Assembly: GCF_900187385.1 (NCBI RefSeq)
Contig: NZ_FYEY01000001.1
Location: 6,944,001 to 7,008,000 of the forward strand
Length of the DNA stretch: 64,000 bases
Direction: 5' to 3'
Origin: Streptomyces sp. 2114.4
Lineage (GTDB): Bacteria; Actinomycetota; Actinomycetes; Streptomycetales; Streptomycetaceae
The position numbers and the translations under genes were made by a program. Of the stretch, positions 50,146 through 57,531 are shown one piece after another. The notes under the pieces were generated by a model. That model made no database searches and was not told where the DNA came from. It saw nothing but the letters and a program-made list of their open reading frames with translations. The stretch's first letter is position 1; each line of letters opens with the position of its first letter.

Positions 50146-50690
50146 CACTCGTCCCTTCCGGAACGTTTCGTCATGATCTCTTTGAGGCGTTGCAGACCGA
50201 TGCTCACGCTGACCTTCGCCGAGCCGGGAGTGGTCCCCAGCCGTTCGGCGATCTGCCCGTACGACAGTCCCGCCAGGTAGTAGAGGCGCACGGAATTGGC
50301 CTGGAGAGGAGCCCGGGACTCCAGCTCGTCCAGCGCGAGGTCGAGCGGTTCGTGGTCACCCAGTTCCTTGAGGTACGAGCTGTCCGGCCTGTCCGGAGGC
50401 TCGGCGAAGGCCTGGACGCGCGCGTCGCGGATCTGGCTGCGGTAGAAGTCGCCGATCACGCCATGGAGGATCCGGTAGGCCATCGCCGTCGGATTCACAT
50501 GGGCCAGGATCCGCTCCCACTTCGCGTACATGCGGCGGCCGGCTTCGAGGACGGCGTCCTCCGCGTCGCGCCGGTCCCGGAGCTTGAAGCACGCGAGGGC
50601 GAGAAACGATTTCTGCTCGCGCTGGAAGAAGGCTTCGAAGTCCAGCGGGAGGTCGGCGGTGGGCCGGGCCGCCGGGAAGTTCTCGTTCAC
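50145..50690 (-). CDS. ECF-like RNA polymerase sigma factor
   Basis: 181 aa. Region 2: FEAFFQREQKSFLALACFKL and DAEDAVLEAGRRMYAKWERI; region 4 HTH: YYLAGLSYGQIAERLGTTPGSAKVSVSIGLQRLKEIM. No extension domains. GTG 50690 is chosen for GGGGAGGG just upstream; the longer reading frame to 51107 runs through the upstream small gene in another frame. Both ends overlap neighbouring genes (GTGA, TGATG), so all three are co-translated. No classical anti-sigma gene is linked; the upstream small membrane protein is the only candidate. Confidence 0.85.
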   Translation of the reverse strand: MNENFPAARPTADLPLDFEAFFQREQKSFLALACFKLRDRRDAEDAVLEAGRRMYAKWERILAHVNPTAMAYRILHGVIGDFYRSQIRDARVQAFAEPPDRPDSSYLKELGDHEPLDLALDELESRAPLQANSVRLYYLAGLSYGQIAERLGTTPGSAKVSVSIGLQRLKEIMTKRSGRDE

Positions 50691-50959
50691 CGGCCCTCCC
50701 CGCAGCGCGGGCCCGACGGCGGCCGCGGCACCGCCGGGCCGCCGGGGACGGGGCGGGTGCCGTGCTCCGGACGGGGGGTGAGGCGTGCGCCGGAGCGTTG
50801 TCCCGGCGCGGCACCTCCGCACACGTGCCGGTGCACCGCGGCCTGCGAGGCGGTGTGGGTCACACGCCGGACAAGGGCGTCGAGTCCTGCGGCGGTCAAC
50901 CGGTAGGCGCCGAAGACGGCCAGCGCGTACCAGGGCCATGAGTGCCCCAAGTGCTCCAC
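50687..50959 (-). CDS. Small membrane protein at the head of the sigma operon
   Basis: 90 aa, unknown. GTG 50959 has AAGGGAGG at 4-nt spacing. One likely TM helix near the N-terminus (HSWPWYALAVFGAYRLTAAGL), then a basic segment and a Pro/Gly/Arg-rich C-terminal tail of low complexity. Stop overlaps the sigma GTG as GTGA. Could act as a membrane tether for the sigma factor. The composition of the tail makes the gene somewhat uncertain, but the ribosome binding site and the overlap support it. Confidence 0.58.
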   Translation of the reverse strand: MEHLGHSWPWYALAVFGAYRLTAAGLDALVRRVTHTASQAAVHRHVCGGAAPGQRSGARLTPRPEHGTRPVPGGPAVPRPPSGPRCGEGR

Positions 50960-50985
50960 GAGCCCTCCCTTCAAGAGAGTTGCTG

Positions 50986-51009
50986 CCCACCCGCACTGTG
51001 GCGGGTGGG
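50986..51009 (-). promoter_or_regulatory. Leader hairpin of the sigma operon
   Basis: Perfect 9-bp stem CCCACCCGC (50986-50994) / GCGGGTGGG (51001-51009), 6-nt loop, between the proposed minus-strand promoter and the first ribosome binding site. Possible attenuator. Confidence 0.5.
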
Positions 51010-51072
51010 GCGGAACGTGCGTTCCTGCCCCTCTCACCGATGGGGGACCCCCTCAGGGTTAATCGCGACGCA

Positions 51073-51101
51073 CAGATAATCAGCCGAACGTGATCGATCA
51101 A
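51073..51101 (-). promoter_or_regulatory. Candidate promoter of the sigma operon
   Basis: On the minus strand TTGATC (51101-51096), 17-bp spacer, TATCTG (51078-51073). It would start transcription about 105 nt before the small membrane gene. Confidence 0.55.
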
Positions 51102-51155
51102 CTGCACACAGTGCTGCGACCTGCGCTTTTCTCGCGGAGAGTGATGGACGACACA

Positions 51156-51184
51156 TTGACTTTATGTTTAATGACCAGTAACTA
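51156..51184 (+). promoter_or_regulatory. Candidate promoter of the STAND-like operon
   Basis: TTGACT (51156-51161), 17-bp spacer, TAACTA (51179-51184), in a locally AT-rich stretch. It predicts a leader of about 200 nt. Only some 55 bp separate this -35 from the divergent one, so the two operons may be co-regulated. Confidence 0.6.
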
Positions 51185-51205
51185 GCGTTCGAAAACAGCA
51201 AGTTC

Positions 51206-51304
51206 ATGCTCGCGAAAACGGGTGGGGTGGCCGTGGGTGCCGCCGTCGAGACCGAAGTGACGGGCGTGGACGGGAGTAAACGGCGGCGTTCCGGGAAGAC
51301 GTAG
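51206..51304 (+). CDS. Possible 32-aa leader ORF before the STAND-like operon
   Basis: ATG 51206 to TAG 51302-51304, just downstream of the proposed promoter. The encoded peptide is Gly/Val-rich with a basic end (SKRRRSGKT). Ribosome binding site weak (AGCAAG). Could be a leader peptide or chance; the rest of 50960-51388 holds promoters and the hairpin only. Confidence 0.25.
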   Translation: MLAKTGGVAVGAAVETEVTGVDGSKRRRSGKT

Positions 51305-51388
51305 GGCGGTCAGTGTGAAGCCCGGTCCGGGATGAGCCGCGCTTGTCGACCTGACTGTTGTTCATCAGGGCAACCACGGGGGAGAACA

Positions 51389-51802
51389 GTGTCCGACATC
51401 CATGCGTTAGTCGGTCAGATCGTGCCCGCGGTCGGCGCGGCAGTGGGCGCCTATGGCGTCAGCGTGCTGAGCCGGGCGGAGGACCAGGCAGCCGACGCGA
51501 CGGTACGGCTGGGCCAGCGGCTGCTCGACCGGATCCTGCGCCGCACTCCGGACCGCGCGCCGATCGAGGCGGCGGTCACCGACCTGGCGGCCACAGCCGG
51601 AGATCCGGACGCGCTGGCGGCACTGCGCCTTCGGCTCAGGGGCCTTCTGGAAGAAAACCCGTCCCTGGCCGCGGAGCTGGCGGCCTTGCTTCCCGCACCG
51701 CCGGCGGCACAGGCCGACGGTGCCCGGAGCGTGGCGGTGAGCGGGAGCGTTTCCGGGATCGTGTCGACCGGAGACGCCGCGATCAACATCCAGCGCCGGT
51801 GA
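51389..51802 (+). CDS. Small membrane-associated partner of the STAND-like ATPase, TTA codon
   Basis: 137 aa, unknown. GTG 51389 with GGGGGAGA upstream. Hydrophobic helix at about 7-29 (ALVGQIVPAVGAAVGAYGVSVL), then amphipathic helices rich in Ala/Leu (residues 35-110), then the C-terminal motif VAVSGSVSGIVSTGDAAIN. The same motif (GDVQGNVSTGDYTLN) recurs in the next gene's product. Codon 7 is TTA (51407-51409), making expression bldA-dependent. Stop overlaps the next GTG as GTGA, so the two proteins are made together; the shared motif suggests they assemble through it. Confidence 0.75.
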   Translation: MSDIHALVGQIVPAVGAAVGAYGVSVLSRAEDQAADATVRLGQRLLDRILRRTPDRAPIEAAVTDLAATAGDPDALAALRLRLRGLLEENPSLAAELAALLPAPPAAQADGARSVAVSGSVSGIVSTGDAAINIQRR

Positions 51803-53751
51803 GCGGCGAGTCCGGGCCGGCCGACCGGCCCGCGGCCCCGGTGCCCCAAGAACCGGCCCGCTCCGACGACCGGCGCTCGGTCGTGGTCCACGGCGATGTC
51901 CAGGGCAATGTGAGCACGGGTGACTACACCCTCAACGTCGTCTACGTCGACGGCAAGTTCGTCGAGACCGAGAGCGTGCTGGAACTGCCGCTGCGCGAGC
52001 CCCCTCCCCTGCGGGCTCCCGCCCGGGCCGACCTGTTCGGCCGCGACGAGATCGTGGAACGGACCGTCAGGCAGCTGACCGAGGGCACCAGCGTCCAGCT
52101 GTACGGGGCTGCCGACGTCGGGAAGAAGGCGATCGCCGAGGAGGTGCACCGGAAGCTGGCGGCGCAGGGACGGCGCGGCCACGTGCTGGCGCCCCGGGCC
52201 GGGGAGACCGGCACCCTGGAAAGCCTCTATCAGCGGCTGACCGAGGCGTTCTTCGGCAAGACCTTCCTGCGCGGAGTCGACGAGACCATGCTGCACGAGG
52301 CCGTCGCCCACGTCTCCGACGTCCACCTCACCGTCTTCGACTGCGCACTGAGCCGGGAGGACGTGGCCCGGGTGATGCATACCTTCTCCGGCTGCACGTT
52401 CCTCTTCACGTCCCCGTACCCGACCCTGCCGGACATGGCGGCGGCGCACCATGTCCAGCCTCTGGCCCGCGCCGCCGCGATCAAGCTGCTCAGCTCCGAA
52501 CTCGGGCTGACGCTGGGCCCGGTCGGCCTGCAGAACCTGCAGTTCGACCACGCCTACCGGATGGCCGAGGGAAAACCCCAGCGCCTGCGCCAGTACGCGG
52601 AGTTCATCAAGGGCTCCGACCAATGGCGTGCCAGGGCGGCCAGGGAGCCCCATGACCAGCCCCCGCCGGTCGATCCGGACCGGCTGAGCCCCCGGCATCA
52701 GGCCGAGGCCCTGGCCGTCGCCCTGAGCGAACCGGCCCGCAGCGCGCTGGTCGCGCTGGCGACCTTCGGCGTGCCGCTGGCCGATGCCTGGTTCGCCCCG
52801 GTCACCGGAGACCCGCGGGCCGCGGAGGCCGGGTCGGAGCTCTACGACCGCCGTCTGGTCACCTACAGCGGGGGCACCTACCGGATCACCGAGGACGCCT
52901 TCGCCGCGGTCCGCCACCAGAACTGGGCCCCCACCGCTGCGGCCACCGCCGCTGAAGGCCTGACGGCGGGGCTCACGGCGAAGACCGCGCCGCCGGGACC
53001 GGACCCGTATCTGCTGCTGACCGTCGCACGCGCCCTGAACGACGCACAGCAGTGGGTACTGCTCTCCCGCCTGGTCAGGGTCGCCGCGCCGGCCGCGCTG
53101 ACAGCGGGCCGCGGGCAGATCGCGCTGCAGCTCTACATGCTGGGCAAGATCGCCGCGACGCACGGCGGAATGAGCAAGGACCTCAGGTACTTCGTCAGCA
53201 CCGAGGAGCAGATCCGCAATCTGCTGAAGGGCGACAAACTCGCCGTGGCCGCAGCGCTGGCGCTCCTGGCCGCGCCGGTCGCCCCGACGGCGAAGATCGG
53301 CAGCCTGTTCAGCTACCTGGCAAAACTCGCCTCCGCCAACACTGCCGCCACGGCGGGAACCGCCGCCGTGGCGGTCGCGGCCGCCGCCACCGTCGTGGTG
53401 GTGACGAACGCGAACGAGGTGCCCGCCGGCTGCGCCGAGGCCAAACAGATCATCGCTCCCACCCAGCGGCCGACGGATCTGCGCACGACGAAAGCCTTCG
53501 TCGAACGGTCCAGGAGTGTGGCAGCCGGCCTGCGTGCCGCGGCCGGAAAGGCGACCGACGCCAAGGTGAAGTCCGCCCTCCAGACCCGGGCGGACGAGCG
53601 GAACAGCGTGGCCGACGCCAAGGAGCGCGAGGGTGACGATGCCCGTATGCACCCCGATGTCGTGGCCGCGCTCGTGGCGAGCAAGGCGCTGCAGGAGGAG
53701 ATCAAGGACACCCAGGAGATCTCCCCGGTCTGCTCCAACGTGCTGGAGTGA
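51799..53751 (+). CDS. STAND-like ATPase with degenerate P-loop and membrane anchor
   Basis: 650 aa. Residues 1-25 disordered; 30-46 motif VHGDVQGNVSTGDYTLN; 79-93 LFGRDEIVERTVRQL, the usual entry into NB-ARC/STAND ATPases; 103-111 GAADVGKKA in the P-loop position, where GxxGxGKT/S is expected, so the Thr/Ser is Lys; LTVFD at 177-181 as Walker B. A helical region (about 280-500) follows, without clear repeats. One TM helix at about 514-536 (alternating Ala/Val), then an approximately 110-residue helical tail with two Cys (near 545 and 645), presumably outside the cell. GTG 51799 overlaps the previous stop. Likely a membrane-tethered signalling protein; the specific role is unknown. Confidence 0.75.
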   Translation: MSGESGPADRPAAPVPQEPARSDDRRSVVVHGDVQGNVSTGDYTLNVVYVDGKFVETESVLELPLREPPPLRAPARADLFGRDEIVERTVRQLTEGTSVQLYGAADVGKKAIAEEVHRKLAAQGRRGHVLAPRAGETGTLESLYQRLTEAFFGKTFLRGVDETMLHEAVAHVSDVHLTVFDCALSREDVARVMHTFSGCTFLFTSPYPTLPDMAAAHHVQPLARAAAIKLLSSELGLTLGPVGLQNLQFDHAYRMAEGKPQRLRQYAEFIKGSDQWRARAAREPHDQPPPVDPDRLSPRHQAEALAVALSEPARSALVALATFGVPLADAWFAPVTGDPRAAEAGSELYDRRLVTYSGGTYRITEDAFAAVRHQNWAPTAAATAAEGLTAGLTAKTAPPGPDPYLLLTVARALNDAQQWVLLSRLVRVAAPAALTAGRGQIALQLYMLGKIAATHGGMSKDLRYFVSTEEQIRNLLKGDKLAVAAALALLAAPVAPTAKIGSLFSYLAKLASANTAATAGTAAVAVAAAATVVVVTNANEVPAGCAEAKQIIAPTQRPTDLRTTKAFVERSRSVAAGLRAAAGKATDAKVKSALQTRADERNSVADAKEREGDDARMHPDVVAALVASKALQEEIKDTQEISPVCSNVLE

Positions 53752-53765
53752 CACGGGGCTCCCGC

Positions 53766-53802
53766 GCTCCGACGCGCCGGCCGCGGGGCGGGGCGTCGGA
53801 GC
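53766..53802. terminator. Terminator between the STAND-like and phosphatase genes
   Basis: Perfect 10-bp stem GCTCCGACGC (53766-53775) / GCGTCGGAGC (53793-53802), 17-nt GC-rich loop, between convergent stops. Confidence 0.75.
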
Positions 53803-53829
53803 CGGGGTCGGGGCGGGCCCCGCCGGTGG

Positions 53830-54639
53830 TCAGTCCGTCAGCAGCCGGTCACGCAGCCGTTCGCGGGTGGCGGGCGTCAGCTTCAGGCCGTCGGTGAGGT
53901 ACTTCTCCGTCGAGCCCCAGGTCTGCTCGATGGCGTCGTAGGCGGCCGCGAGGTAGTCGGTGTGCGCCCCGAACAGCGGCGCCAGCAGCTCCATGACCTC
54001 CTGCGACATCCCGACCGCGGAGTTGTCGGAGCGGCGGATCTTGTAGCGCCGGTGGGGGTCGTTGGACTTGAGGTAGTCCGCCTCGATGGCGTCCCGCTCC
54101 ACGCCGACCGCGAGCAGGGTCACGGCAACGGACAGGCCCGCGCGGTCCTTGCCCGCCGCACAGTGCATCAGCGCCGGAACGCTGTCCTCGGCCAGCGCGT
54201 TCAGCACCCTGCTGTGGTCTTCGGTACGGGTGGTGATGATGTGGCGGTAGGTCTTGGCCATACGGGCCGCGGCCTTGCCGTCGCCGAGCGCGGAACGCAG
54301 CTGGTCCAGCTCACCGTCGCGCACCATCGCCCAGAACTCCGCGCCGTCGGCCGGGTCGGTGAGCGGGATGTTCACATTGCGCACGCCGGGCAGCGTGACA
54401 TCGGGGCCTTCCAGTTTGATGTCCGAGGCGTTGCGGAAGTCGAAGATGGTATGCAGCCCGAGGCCGGCCAGAAACGCGGCATCCGCCTCGGTCGCATGGG
54501 CGAGGTGCCCGCTGCGGAACAGCCTCCCCTCCCGTACGCGACGCCCGTCCATGGTCGGCAGACCGCCCACATCGCGGAAGTTGCGGACCTCCGTGAGTTC
54601 GGGCTGGGCCTGTGGGACCTGCGGCGTCTGCTGCGTCAC
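53830..54639 (-). CDS. Protein tyrosine/serine phosphatase (Tyr_phosphatase3 type)
   Basis: 269 aa. Cysteine phosphatase with the P-loop HCAAGKDRAG: nucleophile Cys160, Arg166. N-terminal LTEVRNFRDVGGLPTMDGRRVREGRLFRSG is the typical entry of this bacterial PTP family (PtpB/LipA-like), which in actinobacteria dephosphorylates Tyr and Ser/Thr residues or phosphoinositides. Cytoplasmic, no signal peptide. GTG 54639 has GAGGAG 5 nt upstream; the longer frame to 54825 crosses the divergent promoter. Confidence 0.92.
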   Translation of the reverse strand: MTQQTPQVPQAQPELTEVRNFRDVGGLPTMDGRRVREGRLFRSGHLAHATEADAAFLAGLGLHTIFDFRNASDIKLEGPDVTLPGVRNVNIPLTDPADGAEFWAMVRDGELDQLRSALGDGKAAARMAKTYRHIITTRTEDHSRVLNALAEDSVPALMHCAAGKDRAGLSVAVTLLAVGVERDAIEADYLKSNDPHRRYKIRRSDNSAVGMSQEVMELLAPLFGAHTDYLAAAYDAIEQTWGSTEKYLTDGLKLTPATRERLRDRLLTD

Positions 54640-54792
54640 GCGCGCTCCTCGGGTTCGTTCGCCGACGCCGCTCGTCGGCGAGGCGGGCACTTCCGACGAT
54701 ACGACATTGATGCAATAGGCAATCGGGCCGACATGGGCGACACGAACGCGCCGCGCTCTGCAGGGCAGGGCACGGCCGATCTTTATTCCAAC

Positions 54793-54822
54793 TTGACAAG
54801 GATTTGACTTGGTGGCATTAAT
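54793..54822 (+). promoter_or_regulatory. Candidate promoter of the SGNH hydrolase gene
   Basis: TTGACA (54793-54798), 18-bp spacer, ATTAAT (54817-54822). A second TTGACT overlaps at 54804. Transcription would begin about 55 nt before the GTG start. Confidence 0.5.
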
Positions 54823-54886
54823 CACCCCTCGTCAACCCCTGGTTACGGTGGCGTAGGTCACTTCTTGAGGTGAAGTATGTCCTGAC

Positions 54887-55687
54887 GTGGCAGACGATTC
54901 GAAGTACTTCAGCAACGGCGCCCATGGCGCCATCGGGTCGTACGCAGCCGTCGGGGACAGCTTTACAGAGGGGGTCGGGGATCCCGGCCCTGACGGGGCG
55001 TACATCGGTTGGGCGGACCGCCTGGCGGTCCTTCTCTCGGATCAGCAGGCCGAAGGGGACTTCCGCTATGCGAACCTCGCGGTCAGGGGCCGGCTCCTGG
55101 ACCAGATCGTCGAGGAGCAGGTGCCCCGGGCGAAGGAGCTTGCTCCCGCCCTGGTGACGTTCTGCGCCGGCGGCAATGACATCCTGCGGCCCGGTTCGGA
55201 TCCGGACGCGGTCGCCGAGCGCTACGAGGCAGCGGTCGCCGATCTGCGGCAGGAGGTCGGCACGGTCCTGCTCTGCACCGGCTTCGACACCCGCGGCATC
55301 CCCGTCCTCAAGCATCTGCGCGGCAAGATCGCCACGTACACGGCGCATGTCCGGGCCATCGCGGACCGGCACGACTGCCCGGTCCTGGACCTGTGGTCGC
55401 TGAAGTCGGTGCAGGACCGGCGGGCGTGGAGCGACGACCGGCTGCATCTGTCCGCCGACGGCCACACCCGGGTGGCGCTGCGCGCGGGACAGGTGCTCGG
55501 GCTGCGGGTGCCGGCCGACCCGGACCAGCCGTGGCCGCCGGAGGCGGAGCGGTCGGCCGCCGAGGCGCGACGGGACAACATCCACTGGGCGCGGGAGCAC
55601 CTGGTCCCGTGGATCGGGCGCCGGCTGCGCGGTGAGTCGTCCGGTGACCATGTCGAGCCCAAGCGGCCGGATCTGCTGCCGCTCTAG
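54887..55687 (+). CDS. SGNH/GDSL-family hydrolase
   Basis: 266 aa, esterase/lipase fold without a signal peptide, so probably cytoplasmic. Blocks: I AAVGDSFTEG with Ser25, III CAGGND with Asn97, V DDRLHLS with Asp184 and His187. GTG 54887 is the only start that keeps block I with a short N-terminus; GAGGTGA lies about 14 nt upstream, farther than ideal. Divergent from the phosphatase gene, followed by a strong hairpin. Substrate unknown. Confidence 0.9.
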   Translation: MADDSKYFSNGAHGAIGSYAAVGDSFTEGVGDPGPDGAYIGWADRLAVLLSDQQAEGDFRYANLAVRGRLLDQIVEEQVPRAKELAPALVTFCAGGNDILRPGSDPDAVAERYEAAVADLRQEVGTVLLCTGFDTRGIPVLKHLRGKIATYTAHVRAIADRHDCPVLDLWSLKSVQDRRAWSDDRLHLSADGHTRVALRAGQVLGLRVPADPDQPWPPEAERSAAEARRDNIHWAREHLVPWIGRRLRGESSGDHVEPKRPDLLPL

Positions 55688-55692
55688 GGACC

Positions 55693-55721
55693 CCGTCCAG
55701 AGGCGTCTCGCCTCTGGACGG
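55693..55721 (+). terminator. Terminator of the SGNH hydrolase gene
   Basis: Perfect 13-bp stem (55693-55705 with 55709-55721), 3-nt loop, 5 bp after the stop codon. Confidence 0.85.
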
Positions 55722-55783
55722 CCGGGGCTTCAGGGGCCCAAGGCGTGCCGGAGGCCCCGTTTCCGCCGATGCGGAGCGGGGCC

Positions 55784-56245
55784 TCAGTGGGCGAGCGAGG
55801 AGTACGGCAGATCCGCCCAGACGACCCGGCCCCGACCGCTGTCGGCGGGTCGTGATCCCCAGCTGTCGGAGAGCGCGCCGACGAGGAACAGTCCTCGTCC
55901 GCACTCCTTGTCCACGCTGCCGGGCTGGACGTGCGGCGCCGAATCCTCCGGGCCGCCCTGGTCCGTGATCTCTATGCGTATGTGCGCCCCGAAGAGGGCG
56001 AGTTCGCAGCCGACCTTTTCGCTGTCGGTGTGTCGCACCGCGTTGGTGAACAGCTCGGAAACCACCAACTCCACGTCGTCAAGGACGTGTTGAGCAGCGC
56101 CCCACTCGTGCAGCAGCGCACTGACGCGTCTGCGCGCCTCGGGAACGGACGTGCGTCGCGCCGGCAAGTGGAACGCGTCCTGCGGGTACTGGGCGACAAA
56201 GCCGCCACAGCGCCCTAACGAGGGAGCGTTGTTGGAGGAAGCCAC
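55784..56245 (-). CDS. HATPase-domain regulator of a whiJ-type locus, TTA codon, leaderless
   Basis: 153 aa GHKL-ATPase (anti-sigma/serine-kinase-like): N box VELVVSELFTNAVRHT, G box ECGRGLFLVGALSDSWG. Codon 10 is TTA (complement of 56216-56218), placing it under bldA control. GTG 56245 is proposed because a promoter, TTGCCA-N18-CATAGT, on the minus strand ends six bases before it, giving a leaderless mRNA; a TTG at 56281 would add 12 residues but lies inside that -35 box. Divergent from the XRE gene, the standard arrangement in Streptomyces development loci. Confidence 0.8.
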   Translation of the reverse strand: MASSNNAPSLGRCGGFVAQYPQDAFHLPARRTSVPEARRRVSALLHEWGAAQHVLDDVELVVSELFTNAVRHTDSEKVGCELALFGAHIRIEITDQGGPEDSAPHVQPGSVDKECGRGLFLVGALSDSWGSRPADSGRGRVVWADLPYSSLAH

Positions 56246-56251
56246 TCCGTA

Positions 56252-56303
56252 ACTATGTGCGATGCCGGTCACCGATGGCAAGGATCACTCTGCAATTTGC
56301 AGA
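56252..56303. promoter_or_regulatory. Leaderless promoter and palindromic operator between the ATPase and XRE genes
   Basis: Minus-strand promoter TTGCCA (56281-56276) - 18 bp - CATAGT (56257-56252). Just upstream lies the perfect palindrome TCTGCAA-T-TTGCAGA (56289-56303), with a related TGCAG half-site near 56314. Probable binding site for the adjacent XRE/WhiJ-like regulator. Confidence 0.6.
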
Positions 56304-56382
56304 ATCGTAAGGTGCAGTCTGTTCGCGCTGTTGACGGCATGACACACTGCTGACCACTGAAGTCAGTTGGAGGCGATCGGAC

Positions 56383-57249
56383 GTGGCGGACCCACGGTCG
56401 GCAGGTGCACCGACCGTCCTGCGGGTGGTGCTCGGCAAGCGACTGCAGGACCTGCGCGAGAAGGCGGGGATCTCCTTCGAACGGGCCGCCGCGGCCCTCG
56501 ACGTGACCCACGCCACCATACGGCGCATGGAAAAGGCCGAGGTCGGCCTCAAGCTCCCCTACGTCGAGAAGCTGCTGGCGACCTACGGTGTCACCGACGA
56601 GGACGAGATCGAGGGCTTTCTCTCCCTCGCGCGCGAGGCCAACAAGCCCGGCTGGTGGCACCGGTTCCGGGACGTCCTTCCCGAGTGGTTCAGCGCGTTC
56701 GTCAGTCTGGAGAGCGAAGCCAACCTCATCCGGGCCTACCAACCGCACTACGTCCCCGGCCTGTTGCAGACCGAGGACTACGCCGCCGCCGTCCTGCGGG
56801 CCGGCATGCCGCACGCCTCCGCGGCGGACATCGACCGCATCGTCGCGCTGCGCATGGAGCGCCAGTCACTGCTGACCCGTGAGGGCGCACCGATGCTGTG
56901 GGTGGTCATGGACGAGACCGTGCTGCGGCGGCCGATCGGCGGGGCCCAGGTGATGCGCGACCAGATCACCCGGCTGATGGAGGCCACCGCACTGCCGAAC
57001 GTCCGGCTGCAGGTCATGCCCTTCGCCGCGGGCCCGCACCCCGCCATGTACGGCCCCTTCCACATTTTCCGCTTCCCGATTCCGGAACTCCCGGACATCG
57101 CCTACGCGGAAAGCCTCGTCGGAGCCGTGTACTTCGACCAGCGCAACGACGTCTCGCAGTTCCTGGAGGCCCTGGACCGGATGTGTGCGCAGGCCGCGCC
57201 GGCACACACCACCGAGGCCATTCTGGGTGGCTTTCGCAAGGAGATCTGA
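56383..57249 (+). CDS. XRE-family regulator with DUF5753 (WhiJ-like)
   Basis: 288 aa. N-terminal HTH_31/XRE domain (VLGKRLQDLREKAGISFERAAAALDVTHATIRRMEK) and the C-terminal DUF5753 ligand-type domain (YVPGLLQTEDYAAAVLRAGM; LDETVLRRPIGG-like VMDETVLRRPIGG; FHIFRFP). GTG 56383 follows GGAGG by 9 nt. It pairs with the DUF397 gene 3 bp downstream and the divergent ATPase, a module repeated many times in Streptomyces, in which the XRE protein represses and the DUF397 protein modulates it. Confidence 0.93.
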   Translation: MADPRSAGAPTVLRVVLGKRLQDLREKAGISFERAAAALDVTHATIRRMEKAEVGLKLPYVEKLLATYGVTDEDEIEGFLSLAREANKPGWWHRFRDVLPEWFSAFVSLESEANLIRAYQPHYVPGLLQTEDYAAAVLRAGMPHASAADIDRIVALRMERQSLLTREGAPMLWVVMDETVLRRPIGGAQVMRDQITRLMEATALPNVRLQVMPFAAGPHPAMYGPFHIFRFPIPELPDIAYAESLVGAVYFDQRNDVSQFLEALDRMCAQAAPAHTTEAILGGFRKEI

Positions 57250-57252
57250 ACC

Positions 57253-57531
57253 ATGGATCGCATACGCATCTACAACGGCATGCCCGCCAAGGAACTGGGC
57301 ACTGAGGGCTGGCACAAGCCGTGGAGCGGCGGAAACGGCGGCGAGTGCGTCGAGGCCATGCGGCTGGGCGACGGCCGGATCGCGCTGCGCCAGTCGACCG
57401 ACCCGGACGGGCCGGCGCTGATCTACACCCACCACGAAATGGTGAGTTTCATCGAGGGCGCGAAGGCCGGTCACGCCGACTTCCTGCTCTCGGCGGCGCC
57501 GGGCCGGCGCACCGAGCGGAGGACGGCATGA
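57253..57531 (+). CDS. DUF397 protein (BldB/WhiJ-partner type)
   Basis: 92 aa. DUF397 core: WHKPWSGGNGGECVEAMRLGDGRIALRQSTDP, with the characteristic W...SG...G.CVE pattern. Small cytoplasmic partner of the XRE regulator. ATG 57253, three bases after the regulator stop, with AAGGAGA inside that gene's end. Its C-terminus is somewhat extended (to RRTERRTA). Stop overlaps the methyltransferase ATG (ATGA). Confidence 0.92.
   Translation: MDRIRIYNGMPAKELGTEGWHKPWSGGNGGECVEAMRLGDGRIALRQSTDPDGPALIYTHHEMVSFIEGAKAGHADFLLSAAPGRRTERRTA

Noticed and set aside
51206..51304. 32-codon ORF as a firm gene
   Set aside because: Only a weak ribosome binding site and no known similarity; kept as a low-confidence entry only.
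51358..51798. In-frame extension of the STAND-like ATPase upstream of GTG 51799
   Set aside because: It overprints the 137-aa gene, which has a strong ribosome binding site and a motif shared with the ATPase; the extension is Arg/Gly-rich shadow sequence.
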